Below the pieces are notes generated by a model. It was not told the DNA's origin, made no database searches, and was given only the letters and a program-made list of their open reading frames with translations. Position numbers and translations under genes: made by a program. 64,000 bases of DNA from Akkermansia sp. (GTDB lineage: Bacteria > Verrucomicrobiota > Verrucomicrobiia > Verrucomicrobiales > Akkermansiaceae), in assembly GCA_017517385.1 (NCBI GenBank), contig JAFWZG010000054.1:1-64000 (forward strand). Reading direction: 5' to 3'. Shown piece after piece: positions 43,091-51,340 of this stretch; positions within the stretch are counted from its first letter, which is position 1; every line of letters begins with the position of its first letter.

Positions 43091-45202
43091 TTAGAAGAGG
43101 GGAAGTTCCGGCTGCTCTTCGGCACGCGCCTTAGCGATAAGCTCCTCGTCGCAGAGCGGGCAGTAGTCATGGCGGCCCTTCAGGTAGCCGTGCTTATCAC
43201 ACACGGAGAAGAGCGGCGTGACCGTGATGTAGGGCATCTTGAAGTTGGTGAGTACCTTGCGTACGATGTCGCGGCAGGCTTCCGGGGAGGAGATGGCCTC
43301 GTTCATGTACATGTGGAACACGGTACCGCCGGTATAGCAGCACTGCAGCTTGTCCTGCATCTTGAGGGCCTTGAAGAGGTCATGCGTGTAGCCGGCCGGC
43401 AGCTGGGAGCTGTTGGTATAGTAACGGTGGCCGGGAGTACCGGACTGGATGATATCCGGGTAGCGCTTGAGGTCTTCGCGGGCGAAGCGGTGAGTGGTAC
43501 CTTCAGCGGGAGTGGCCTCCAGATTGTAGAGGTTACCGGTCTGCTCCTGATAGCCACGGATACGCTCACGCATGAAGTGCAGAACTTCCTCCGCGAAGGA
43601 GATGCCCTCGGGGGTTGCGGTGTTCATGGTGTCACCGGAGAAGTTCCGCAGCATTTCGTTGATGCCGTTAAGACCGATGGTGGAGAAGTGGTTGCGAAGG
43701 TGCGGCAGATAACGCTTGGTGTACGGATAGAGACCGCGCTGGTAGAGTGTATTGATGAATACGCGCTTCTTTTCCAGTGTATCCTTAGCGAGATCCATTA
43801 GCTCACCGAGCTTACTGTACATGAGGTTCTTGTTACCCTTGTACAGGTAGCCGAGGCGGGCCATGTTAATGGTCACCACGCCGATGGAACCGGTCATTTC
43901 AGCAGAACCGAACAGACCGCCACCGCGCTTGAGTAGCTCGCGCAGGTCCAGCTGCAGGCGGCAGCACATGGAGCGTACGGCATCCGGCTTATAAGCATCC
44001 TCGTCAATCACGCGGTTGCCGTTCTCGTCAAACTTGTACTGAGAGCCGATGAAGTTCTGGAAGTAGGAGGAGCCTATCTTAGCTGCGTTCTCGAAGAGAA
44101 GCGGCACATTCTCGCCGTCCCAGTCAAAGTCCTCCGTGATGTTGACGGTGGGAATGGGGAAGGTGAAGGGCTGACCGGTGCTGTCGCCCTCCGTGAGCAC
44201 TTCGTAGAAGGCACGCTGGATGATGGTCATTTCCGGCTGGAAGTGCTTATAGGTCAGAGCGGTGAGGCTGTCAACGCCACGCTCTCGGGCCTTGGCAAGA
44301 AGGGTTTCATCCTGAACGCCTTCGAAGATGTGGGCACCACCGGAGAAGGGGCTCTGCTCGCGCAGGTCGCGGGGAACAGTCCAATCAATCGTGACGTTGG
44401 TGAAGGGGCTCTGGCCCCAGCGGGAAGGCACGTTCAGGTTGTACACGAAGTTACGCAGAGCCTTCTTAACCGCCTTGTATGGAAGCTGGTCCTTGAAGAG
44501 GTAGGGGGACAGGTAGGTATCAAAGGAGCTGAATGCCTGTGCACCGGCCCATTCGGACTGGAGAATACCCAGGAAGTTTGCCATTTGGCCCAGAGCTTCA
44601 CGGAAGTGCTTGGGCGGACGGCTGTTCACGCGGCTGCGCACACCGTTGAAGCCTTCGTTGAGGAGATTGCGCAGACTCCAGCCGGCGCAGTAACCGGTAA
44701 GGCAGTCCAAGTCGTGGATGTGGTAGTCACCATTACGGTGAGCGGCGCCTTCCTCGGGAGTGTATACCTGATCGAGCCAGTAGTTGGCGATGACCTTACC
44801 GGCGGTGTTATTTACGAGACCGGCGTTGGAGTATGTGGTGTTGGAGTTGGCCTTAATACGCCAGTCGGTGTTGCCGATGTACTCCTCGATAGTCTGCTTA
44901 CAGTCTACCCAAGTGTTACCCTGATATACGCCTGCTATCTGTTCGCGCTGCAGCTTGTGCAGGAAGCGGTACTTAATGAAGTTACGGGCGGTCTCAAATG
45001 CACCGGCACGCATCAGCTCACGCTCAATCGTGTCCTGAACCTTCTCTACCGGCAGGTATTCCTCCTTCTTCAGAGCGTCAAGTACGTTGGCATAGACGAG
45101 GGGATTGTACTCCTCCTGAGAGGCATGGTATGCTTTTTCGATGGCCTGCTGTACTTTGTAGGCCTCAAAGCGTTCGCGTTTTCCGTTGCGCTTGATAATC
45201 AT
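43091..45202 (-). CDS. nrdD: class III anaerobic ribonucleoside-triphosphate reductase, large part without the glycyl-radical segment
   Basis: This 703-residue reductase has an N-terminal ATP-cone (KRNGKRERFEAYKVQQAIEKA, key: KRNG, F, KVQ), then the ten-stranded barrel with HNGDYHIHDLD-like HRNGDYHIHDLDCL, GGAHIFEG, TFPIPTVNIT, MCCRLQLDL and GSIGVVTINMARLGY. The C-terminal zinc-type cysteines are in SVCDKHGYLKGRHDYCPLC. It ends at ELPLF without the RVxGY loop. That loop is encoded by the next gene. Together with NrdG they would reduce ribonucleoside triphosphates without oxygen. A good NrdR box lies about 275 bp upstream. Confidence 0.95.
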   Translation of the reverse strand: MIIKRNGKRERFEAYKVQQAIEKAYHASQEEYNPLVYANVLDALKKEEYLPVEKVQDTIERELMRAGAFETARNFIKYRFLHKLQREQIAGVYQGNTWVDCKQTIEEYIGNTDWRIKANSNTTYSNAGLVNNTAGKVIANYWLDQVYTPEEGAAHRNGDYHIHDLDCLTGYCAGWSLRNLLNEGFNGVRSRVNSRPPKHFREALGQMANFLGILQSEWAGAQAFSSFDTYLSPYLFKDQLPYKAVKKALRNFVYNLNVPSRWGQSPFTNVTIDWTVPRDLREQSPFSGGAHIFEGVQDETLLAKARERGVDSLTALTYKHFQPEMTIIQRAFYEVLTEGDSTGQPFTFPIPTVNITEDFDWDGENVPLLFENAAKIGSSYFQNFIGSQYKFDENGNRVIDEDAYKPDAVRSMCCRLQLDLRELLKRGGGLFGSAEMTGSIGVVTINMARLGYLYKGNKNLMYSKLGELMDLAKDTLEKKRVFINTLYQRGLYPYTKRYLPHLRNHFSTIGLNGINEMLRNFSGDTMNTATPEGISFAEEVLHFMRERIRGYQEQTGNLYNLEATPAEGTTHRFAREDLKRYPDIIQSGTPGHRYYTNSSQLPAGYTHDLFKALKMQDKLQCCYTGGTVFHMYMNEAISSPEACRDIVRKVLTNFKMPYITVTPLFSVCDKHGYLKGRHDYCPLCDEELIAKARAEEQPELPLF

Positions 45203-45440
45203 GGCGTGCGTGTCGTGAGAGTCTTAATGGTAAAAGTTTCTGTGGCGGTTCACCCGCGCGCTGGCGTGCACGTGTGTTGCCTCCCGGTTGCGTTTGCACC
45301 TGCGAACTCACGAGCGTATCCTGCTCATGCCTGCGCGAAATGGTGTGGTTACCCACCGATGGCCTCTTGAGGTGAACGCCGCAGACTTTATCATATTTTT
45401 TCGCACCTTGCAAGCAGAAAAATGACTTCGCCGTATCTTT
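45203..45440 (-). promoter_or_regulatory. long GC-rich leader of nrdD
   Basis: The gene-free stretch 45203-45689 contains a GC-rich, hairpin-prone leader next to nrdD. One clear stem is CACGAGC (45309-45315) with GCTCATG (45323-45329), one G-U pair on the transcribed strand. I could not match it to a known riboswitch. The rest of the stretch holds the NrdR box and a palindrome, and 45530-45689 shows nothing I recognise. Confidence 0.4.
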
Positions 45441-45476
45441 TTATTTTCTAAATATGGCACAATGAAGAACCTTGTA

Positions 45477-45492
45477 CCACAATATATAGTAT
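45477..45492 (-). promoter_or_regulatory. NrdR box upstream of nrdD
   Basis: CCACAATATATAGTAT matches the NrdR consensus ACACWATATATWGTGT at 14 of 16 positions. NrdR is the usual repressor of ribonucleotide reductase operons. A weaker half-site with CTAAATAT lies about 30 bp nearer the gene. NrdR boxes usually occur in pairs on the same face of the helix. Confidence 0.7.
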
Positions 45493-45506
45493 GTTTACTT
45501 ATTCAC

Positions 45507-45529
45507 AAAATTAGAAATAATCTAATTTT
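45507..45529. promoter_or_regulatory. perfect palindrome upstream of the NrdR box
   Basis: AAAATTAGA (45507-45515) and TCTAATTTT (45521-45529) form a perfect inverted repeat with a 5-bp spacer, 15 bp from the NrdR box. It may be a second operator or the -35 region of the nrdD promoter; the binding protein is unknown. Confidence 0.5.
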
Positions 45530-45689
45530 GGGTGCCAAGCTGTGAGATTCAAAGGCGTTGATGTTACGGCAGGGCAGGAAGAGGATGGTAACGCAAGATG
45601 TGGCTGTATTTTTCTTCCGTGCTTAAAAAATGACACAAGATGTGGGGGTGAAAAATTTTTCTGAAAAAATTTCTTGTGCTAGCGGTAAA

Positions 45690-46571
45690 TTAGCTGTGTA
45701 CCCAGAGTGTTTTCAGGTAATCCTCGCCATCGTAGTCAAAAGTCATGGGGGAGGATGTGATGTGGGCACCGGGCGCGCCGGAAGCGACGAGGCTTCGGAA
45801 CTGGCTGTGGGAGACTTTTCGGCAGTTCGTGGTGCAGAGAATCCACCCGTGAGGCGCGAGGCATGCCATAGCTTTTTTGACGAGGCTGCCGTAATCTTTT
45901 TCCACTCGCCAGATGCGCCCTTTTTCATCACGCGAAAAGGTGGGAGGATCCAGCACAATGGCATCAAAGGTGCGGCCTTGGCGTGCGAAGCGGTCCAGCC
46001 AGTGAAGGGTGTCGCCTTTGCAGAAGAAATGGGCTGAAGGGTCTATGCCATTGAGCTGCATATTTTCCTTGCACCATGTCAGGCAAGGCTGGGCTAAATC
46101 CAGCGTGGTGGTGGTGGCACCGGCCAGCGCCGCGCATACGGAGAAGGCTCCGGTGTATGAGAAGGTGTTCAGTAGGCGCATGCCTCGGTGGCATTTGCTG
46201 CGGACGGTGGCACGGTTATCGCGTTGGTCCAGAAAGATACCCTGAGAGTAGCCGGCGGCCATATCCATGATATATTTGACGCCGTTTTCTTCTATCTCGA
46301 AGCGCAGCGGTGCCTCCGGGCCACACAAGTGCAGGGGGGCATCCTTCACGTCCTTGTCCAAGCGCTTCAGGTAAACGGGGCGGCCGGTTTCTTCCAGCAA
46401 AGTCCTGAGGCCACGGGGCACGGCAGTATCGCGCACGGAAACGAGTAGCCTGTCCGCCAGAGCATCGATGAAAATCCCCGGCCAAGGGGTGCCGTCCGCC
46501 ACGCGGTAGGCGTTTGTATGAGCCGGCAGGCGGGAGGCTTTCTGCTCGATGAGGTCTGTCAGGGCGGACAT
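45690..46571 (-). CDS. class I SAM-dependent methyltransferase, rRNA-type (PF10672-like)
   Basis: This 293-residue enzyme resembles the RlmI/RlmK group of rRNA methyltransferases. The N-terminal part has GIFIDALADRLLVS and EENGVKYIMDMAAGYSQGIFLDQRDNR (key: GxxxGxFLDQR). The SAM-binding motif is LLNTFSYTGAFSV and the catalytic motif is VLDPPTFSR. Ribosomal RNA is the expected substrate, but position and base cannot be told. No PUA domain is present. It lies 24 bp downstream of sufE in a run argF-sufE-methyltransferase on the minus strand. Confidence 0.88.
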   Translation of the reverse strand: MSALTDLIEQKASRLPAHTNAYRVADGTPWPGIFIDALADRLLVSVRDTAVPRGLRTLLEETGRPVYLKRLDKDVKDAPLHLCGPEAPLRFEIEENGVKYIMDMAAGYSQGIFLDQRDNRATVRSKCHRGMRLLNTFSYTGAFSVCAALAGATTTTLDLAQPCLTWCKENMQLNGIDPSAHFFCKGDTLHWLDRFARQGRTFDAIVLDPPTFSRDEKGRIWRVEKDYGSLVKKAMACLAPHGWILCTTNCRKVSHSQFRSLVASGAPGAHITSSPMTFDYDGEDYLKTLWVHS

Positions 46572-46595
46572 GGCTTGTACTGTGCTGTACTTGTT

Positions 46596-47006
46596 TCAGG
46601 CCAAGGCAGCGGCTGCCTTTCTGATGGTGGCAGCCATGGTGGAAAGAGCATTGGCTCGGGTGGAGGCGAGGTGCTCCTTCAGGCCGCATTCATCCAGTCG
46701 CTTGAGGTCAGCGCTGAGGATTTCCGCAGGCGTGAGGCCACTGAGCAGGCGCACGAAAAGGGCGATGAGCCCTTTAGTGATGAGGGAATCACTGTCAGCC
46801 ATAATCTGCATGCAGCCATCCTTAAGCTCCGTGCCTACCCACACACGGCTCTGGCAGCCTTTGATAAGGTTGCCCGGCTTGCGGTATTCTTCCGGAAGAG
46901 CGGGGAGCTTGCGGCCCAGAGAGATGATGAACTCATACTTCTCCGTCCAGTCCTCAAATACGGACATGTCCTCCAGTAGCTCTTCTATGCGTTCGTTAAA
47001 ACTCAT
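46596..47006 (-). CDS. sufE: SufE family cysteine desulfuration protein
   Basis: This 136-residue SufE homologue accepts persulfide sulfur from SufS for iron-sulfur cluster assembly. The active cysteine is in LIKGCQSRVWV, preceded by LPALPEEYRKPGN. The helix ADSDSLITKGLIALFVRLLSG and the final helices match the family in order and length. The sufBCDS genes are not present here. It lies between argF (13 bp) and a methyltransferase gene (24 bp). Confidence 0.94.
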   Translation of the reverse strand: MSFNERIEELLEDMSVFEDWTEKYEFIISLGRKLPALPEEYRKPGNLIKGCQSRVWVGTELKDGCMQIMADSDSLITKGLIALFVRLLSGLTPAEILSADLKRLDECGLKEHLASTRANALSTMAATIRKAAAALA

Positions 47007-47019
47007 GATGGCGGCGCGT

Positions 47020-47931
47020 TCAGCAGGAGGTGGCTAAGGTGTACAGCACAGCCTTCTGGGCATGCAAGCGGTTTTCGGCCTCAGTGAAGATGACAGGGGC
47101 GTGGGCCTCCAGCACTTCATCCGTAATTTCGTAACCGCGGTAGGCGGGCAAGCAGTGGAAGACGCTGTGGCCGGGGGCAGCGAGGCGGAGCAGCTCATCA
47201 TTTACCTGATAGGGGAAGAATGCCTTTTCTTCGGTGCCCTTTTCGGACTCTTGGCCCATGGAAATCCATGTGTCGGTGTTGATAACGGTGCAGTCTTTCA
47301 CAGCCTCCTCAGCATCCGTGGTGCAGATGATGTTCGGGCAGTCAAGGGCGGCAAGGGTTTCAGCCTTGGGCAGAGCGTGCTCGGGGCCGGCGAGGGCGAG
47401 GGTGAAGCCCAAGCGCTTGGCTGCCCACATCCAGGAGCGGCCCATGTTGTTATCCACATCACCCAAGAAGGAAACTTTCATGTCCTTCCATGAGCCTACA
47501 CCATACTTCTCCTCCAGTGTGAGAAGGTCCGCCAGAATCTGGCAGGGGTGCTCTTGGTCAGTCAGCGCGTTGATTGTGGGAAGCTTAGAGTAACGGGCGA
47601 AGTCCACCACCTCGTCCTGTCCATAGGTGCGGATGACGGCACCATGAATCATGCGGCCCAGCACACGGGCTGTGTCCTTAATGGGCTCGCCACGGCCCAG
47701 CTGGATATCGCGCGTGGAAAGGAACATGGGTCTGCCGCCCAGCTCAGAGATACCTACCTCGAAGGAAACACGCGTACGGGTGGAGGACTTGGAGAAAATG
47801 AGCGCCCAAGTCTGCCCGGCAAGGGGCTGGAGACTGTGGTTGCCACGTTCTGCCTTAAGTTTGTGCCCGAGTGCGAGGAGGTCTTTAATCTGCTCGCCTG
47901 TCAATTCTTCGATGGAAAGTAACTGCTTCAT
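47020..47931 (-). CDS. argF: ornithine carbamoyltransferase
   Basis: This is a 303-residue transcarbamylase that makes citrulline from ornithine and carbamoyl phosphate in arginine synthesis. The carbamoyl-phosphate motif is SKSSTRTRVSFE, followed by RMIHGAVIRTYGQ, the PTINALTDQEHPCQ segment with the HPCQ motif, TDTWISMGQE for ornithine, and HCLPAYRG near the C-terminus. These agree with OTCase rather than aspartate or acetylornithine carbamoyltransferase. It is the first gene of a minus-strand run with sufE. Confidence 0.95.
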   Translation of the reverse strand: MKQLLSIEELTGEQIKDLLALGHKLKAERGNHSLQPLAGQTWALIFSKSSTRTRVSFEVGISELGGRPMFLSTRDIQLGRGEPIKDTARVLGRMIHGAVIRTYGQDEVVDFARYSKLPTINALTDQEHPCQILADLLTLEEKYGVGSWKDMKVSFLGDVDNNMGRSWMWAAKRLGFTLALAGPEHALPKAETLAALDCPNIICTTDAEEAVKDCTVINTDTWISMGQESEKGTEEKAFFPYQVNDELLRLAAPGHSVFHCLPAYRGYEITDEVLEAHAPVIFTEAENRLHAQKAVLYTLATSC

Positions 47932-48127
47932 AGTTATGTGCCGACTGGTGGAAGTTCACAGGCTAGCACAAGAGTGAAGGGATGTAAAGCATGGAATGAG
48001 TCAGTTCTGCAAAAGTGTGTGGCTTATAGATATCTGAGGTGCTATAAATCCGCACTCCGGCTGTGCCGTTATAATCGTAAATCTTGTCAGTCTTGTTGTC
48101 ATTTTACGGCGGAGGGTGACATTTTAC

Positions 48128-48156
48128 TTGCCAGCTTGGGGGTGAAGTGTTAGCAT
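48128..48156 (+). promoter_or_regulatory. promoter of tatA, near-leaderless
   Basis: TTGCCA (48128-48133), 17 bp, TAGCAT (48151-48156), then 6 bp to the ATG at 48163. Confidence 0.55.
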
Positions 48157-48162
48157 ACAGCT

Positions 48163-48408
48163 ATGATGACGCCTGTATTAGCTCAGTTCGGTTCTCCCGG
48201 TCAGTGGATGATTTTTATCGCCATTATTCTGGTGGTATTCGGGGCTAGGCGTCTGCCGGAGATTGCGAGGAATCTCGGCAAGAGCTTGGGGGAGTTTAAG
48301 AAGGCTCGCCGTGAGTTTGAGGAGGAGCTGATGAAGTCCGAGGCTGAAGCTCAAAAGAAAAATGCTGCTGCCTCGGAGGACAGCAGCACGAAAGACTCTG
48401 AGAAGTAA
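48163..48408 (+). CDS. tatA: Sec-independent protein translocase TatA/E
   Basis: This 81-residue TatA-type protein has a periplasmic N-terminus with FGSPGQWMIFIAIILVVFGARRLPEIARNLGKSLGEFKKA (hinge residues FG and PEIARNLG). It has one membrane helix, an amphipathic helix and a charged tail. The protein forms the pore-like component of the twin-arginine translocation pathway. TatB and TatC are not in the window. Two in-frame ATG codons (48163, 48166) are possible. It converges on the next gene with 17 bp between the stops and no terminator. Confidence 0.93.
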   Translation: MMTPVLAQFGSPGQWMIFIAIILVVFGARRLPEIARNLGKSLGEFKKARREFEEELMKSEAEAQKKNAAASEDSSTKDSEK

Positions 48409-48425
48409 TTGTTTATCCGCGCTTA

Positions 48426-49496
48426 TTAGCGCTGCGGCTCAGGCCCGAGCAAGGCTTCCAGGAATTTGCGGAGCGGCTCGGAGTCATAGCAGTTTTGCTC
48501 TCTATGGCGAGAGGCTGCTGCCCGGAATGCCGTAAAATCAAACTGCGGGGCCAGATTAGTCATCAGCAGCAGGGAGGTGTCCTGCGTTTCTGCAATTTCT
48601 CGCAGCGGAGTGATTTCCCGGATAAGTTTTGCCATTTCGGCAGTTGCGGAGTCCGCTGAGGCTTTGTCGCTGATGCCGACCATGAGTTCCTGCATTCTCA
48701 CGAGATTTGCGATGATTTTCTGAAGAGCCGCCTGTTGTTCTTCTTCACTGTAGACCGGGCGCGATGCTGTAATATCTGCCCAGATTTCAGGCTGATATTT
48801 TTTGCCGTTCCTGATGAGGGTCATGGTGTAGACAAGGTAGCGGCGCTGCTCCTTCACTTCCAAGCGGTGGCTGCAGATGGTCCAGTCTGAGAAGGATTCT
48901 GAGGCGAGTTCTGTGACAATTCGGAAGCTTTCGCGAGAATCTGTCGTGTTGATAATCCACGCGGTATCAGCCGTCAGCCCGGGACCGCCATCAATGCCTT
49001 CCAGAGCTTCAGCTGGCCAGGTGGACAGGTTTTGTTCGGCCTCGTTTCTGAAGGCGGTAAGCATATCATCATCTATCTGTGTGGGGAGGAGGGCATCTTC
49101 CGGGCTGAAGTTCAGAAGCTCAGCCAGAGCAGGTACTCCGAAGAAGTGGGCGTCCTTCAGGCGGTTTATGTGGGATGCAAGCTGCATCTGCAGGATGTTA
49201 AGGGGGGTATCCGGTGCGGCGTCTGCCGACAGATGCTCGCGGAACAGCAGCTTGAGATTCACTACGGCATCAAGCGCGGAAGCGGAATCCTGCACGGCGG
49301 AGAGAATTCTCAGCCTTTCTGCTAGGTACACAGCTATTCGAGCGCTATCCGGTTCTTCTTCACCACGGATGTACGGCACGTCCGTATAAGTGCCGGGATC
49401 TGCAGAGTCAAAAGTATTTGTTTGTGCAGCATTCGGCTGCTCTGCATATGTAAATGTAGGAATAAGTATAAGCGTACAAGCGAGAGAGAGTTTCAT
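48426..49496 (-). CDS. secreted protein with SAD-type motifs, paralogue of the 52.5-kb gene
   Basis: This exported protein of about 356 residues has a signal peptide (MKLSLACTLILIPTFTYA) and an alpha-helical body. The motif DSASALDAVVNLKLLF (N-terminal third) and the motif SDKASADSATAEMAKLIREI (C-terminal third) resemble each other and three copies in the protein at 52535. Both proteins end with a similar segment, here NCYDSEPLRKFLEALLG. I do not recognise a named family. The frame is open to 49580, but promoter and signal peptide place the start at 49496. It is divergent from the dynamin-like gene. Confidence 0.75.
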   Translation of the reverse strand: MKLSLACTLILIPTFTYAEQPNAAQTNTFDSADPGTYTDVPYIRGEEEPDSARIAVYLAERLRILSAVQDSASALDAVVNLKLLFREHLSADAAPDTPLNILQMQLASHINRLKDAHFFGVPALAELLNFSPEDALLPTQIDDDMLTAFRNEAEQNLSTWPAEALEGIDGGPGLTADTAWIINTTDSRESFRIVTELASESFSDWTICSHRLEVKEQRRYLVYTMTLIRNGKKYQPEIWADITASRPVYSEEEQQAALQKIIANLVRMQELMVGISDKASADSATAEMAKLIREITPLREIAETQDTSLLLMTNLAPQFDFTAFRAAASRHREQNCYDSEPLRKFLEALLGPEPQR

Positions 49497-49506
49497 TCTG
49501 CCATGA

Positions 49507-49535
49507 ATGTTACAGAGGTAACTCAGCAGAGTCAA
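49507..49535 (-). promoter_or_regulatory. promoter of the SAD-motif protein gene
   Basis: On the minus strand TTGACT (49530-49535), 17 bp, TAACAT (49507-49512), then 10 bp to the ATG at 49496. Confidence 0.55.
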
Positions 49536-49607
49536 GAAGAAAAAGAGGTTTTGACTTTTCTGAGAGTTATTCTTGTTCATGTGAACGCAATTCGATAATT
49601 TTTGTGG

Positions 49608-49636
49608 TGGACAACTCGGGGTTGAGCGCTTATAAT
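49608..49636 (+). promoter_or_regulatory. promoter of the dynamin-like gene
   Basis: TGGACA (49608-49613), 17 bp, consensus TATAAT (49631-49636), then 10 bp to the ATG at 49647. The earlier in-frame ATG at 49635 lies inside the -10 box. Confidence 0.6.
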
Positions 49637-49646
49637 GTGCTCGGAT

Positions 49647-51290
49647 ATGCTGAGCCGTTGTTTCAGAACAGAAGAGAGCCGCGCACGCTATTGGGTGCAG
49701 CAGGCTGTTGAACTGTGCTCAGGTATTGAGGATGAGTCTCTGAGCGAATATGTGGAGCCCGTAATGGCTGCAGAAGCAGAGCTTGACAGAGACCGCCGTA
49801 TCATCGTGATAGGTGGTGAGCGTTGCGGGAAATCTTCTCTTCTGGCGGCAATCGCCGGATACCCGCTGATTGCTCGGGTACCGTTGCAAGATGATTACGT
49901 GTGCTGGCGTTATCGCAGCAAGGATGGTGAATCCACCTGTTCCCGTTTCATCCCTCTGGAGAATCTTGAAGGGCTGGAGTTAGTGGACACTGTATCCTGT
50001 GCGGATGAAGGGGCTGCTGCCACCGTGCGGCAGTTGCTGAGCCGGGCAGATGTGGTGATTGCAGTGGTGGATGGGCGCAATTACGAGGCCTCACCCGTCT
50101 GGCCTCTGTTGGCATCCCTAAGTGATGTGCGCAAGGCTGCGACCTTGGTAGCCGTCACGTATACAGAGACTTTCGGTGCTGAAGTGGCATTGAACCTGAA
50201 GGAATCCCTCCGCGAGTTCTGCAAGAGCCAGGCGGGCGTGCCTCTGCCTATCTGTTTTGTCAATCCTAATAGCTCCAGAGAGAATCTGGAGACTTTCATT
50301 CAGCTGATTCAGGAAGCTCTTGCTCAGCCCGTTGGTGTGCGCAGTGCCATTCGTCACCTCGTAGAGTGTGGTAAAGAGCTTACTCGCAAGCAGGCTTTTG
50401 TGCTCAATGCGAGAGACCGAGTGGCTAGAACGGATAGTGGATTCCTTGCCGGTATCGAGCAGGAAATTGATTACTTCCTTGCCCGCCAGAGGGAAGGGGT
50501 TACCAGTTGTACGGAGGCTTATGCTGAGGCTTTCATGCGTGCGCTTCCGACAACTGTGAGCAAGCTGCAGCGGACGTTGGGGTGGTTCCTCTCTCCTGTA
50601 ACGCTGATGCGATTGGAGTTTCTGGGGGCCGGTACGGAAAAACACTTGTACCGTACCTTGCGAATGGAGGCTCTTACTCAGCAGGAGGTGAGCGATGATA
50701 ACTTTGTGCTTTCTTGCATGAGCCACTGGCGTAGTGTGCGCCCTCGCATGAAAAAGACGCTTGAGTGTGAAATCGGCGAGTTCCCGGATGTTGCACTTCG
50801 CGAGGAGTTGGAGCAACTCCGTTTGCGGATGGGCCGCGAGCTTTATAAAGTCTTTACAGATATCAAGCTGCGCAGCAGTTACAGCCGTGTGTTCAATGCT
50901 CAGGTTGGGTGGATGCGTGCGTGCTGCGGTCTTATCTGTCTGTTCTTGGTTCTTGCCGGCATTTTGGGACTGCTGGGGCTTGTGATGATGGCGTTTATGA
51001 CGCTGGCGATTTCCGGTGCTGTGTGGGTGCTCGGCTCGCTTGCTCATTGTATAGCGGTGCGGAGAATGTGCGGGGATATTGTCCAGCTTTCCTTGGAATT
51101 GCATGAGCGCCTGAGTGCTTCTATCGGTGATGAAGTGGAAGGGCTTCTCGTGTCACGAGTGGCCGCATACCGCCGCCTTTATACGGCGCCCCGTGAGAAA
51201 GTGGCGCGCCACGAGGCCAATCTCAAGCCTCTTCAGGATAAACATAAGGACATTAATATGCAGTTGAATGCTGCAGCGCCGAGAATGTGA
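49647..51290 (+). CDS. dynamin-like GTPase with C-terminal membrane hairpin
   Basis: This P-loop GTPase has about 547 residues. The P-loop is IGGERCGKSSLL, about 55-65 residues in, followed by the switch-type VDTVSCADEG (G3-like) and VAVTYTETF in place of a normal N/TKxD motif. The middle is a long helical region. A hydrophobic hairpin (VGWMRACCGLICLFLVLAGILGLL and a second helix, given by start residues) lies near residues 420-470, and a coiled-coil tail of about 75 residues ends the protein. This order matches bacterial dynamin-like proteins that remodel membranes. The G4 motif is weak, so nucleotide specificity is uncertain. Confidence 0.75.
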   Translation: MLSRCFRTEESRARYWVQQAVELCSGIEDESLSEYVEPVMAAEAELDRDRRIIVIGGERCGKSSLLAAIAGYPLIARVPLQDDYVCWRYRSKDGESTCSRFIPLENLEGLELVDTVSCADEGAAATVRQLLSRADVVIAVVDGRNYEASPVWPLLASLSDVRKAATLVAVTYTETFGAEVALNLKESLREFCKSQAGVPLPICFVNPNSSRENLETFIQLIQEALAQPVGVRSAIRHLVECGKELTRKQAFVLNARDRVARTDSGFLAGIEQEIDYFLARQREGVTSCTEAYAEAFMRALPTTVSKLQRTLGWFLSPVTLMRLEFLGAGTEKHLYRTLRMEALTQQEVSDDNFVLSCMSHWRSVRPRMKKTLECEIGEFPDVALREELEQLRLRMGRELYKVFTDIKLRSSYSRVFNAQVGWMRACCGLICLFLVLAGILGLLGLVMMAFMTLAISGAVWVLGSLAHCIAVRRMCGDIVQLSLELHERLSASIGDEVEGLLVSRVAAYRRLYTAPREKVARHEANLKPLQDKHKDINMQLNAAAPRM

Positions 51291-51301
51291 TTGCTTATGG
51301 C

Positions 51302-51330
51302 TTGCATGTGCCGGCATAATCTGCTAGAAT
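51302..51330 (+). promoter_or_regulatory. promoter of the ankyrin-like membrane protein gene
   Basis: TTGCAT (51302-51307), 17 bp, TAGAAT (51325-51330), then 10 bp to the ATG at 51341. Confidence 0.55.
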
Positions 51331-51340
51331 ATATGCAGTC

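Noticed and set aside
44243-45370. Long forward frame antisense to nrdD
   Set aside because: It mirrors the nrdD coding sequence and runs into its leader; it has no motifs.
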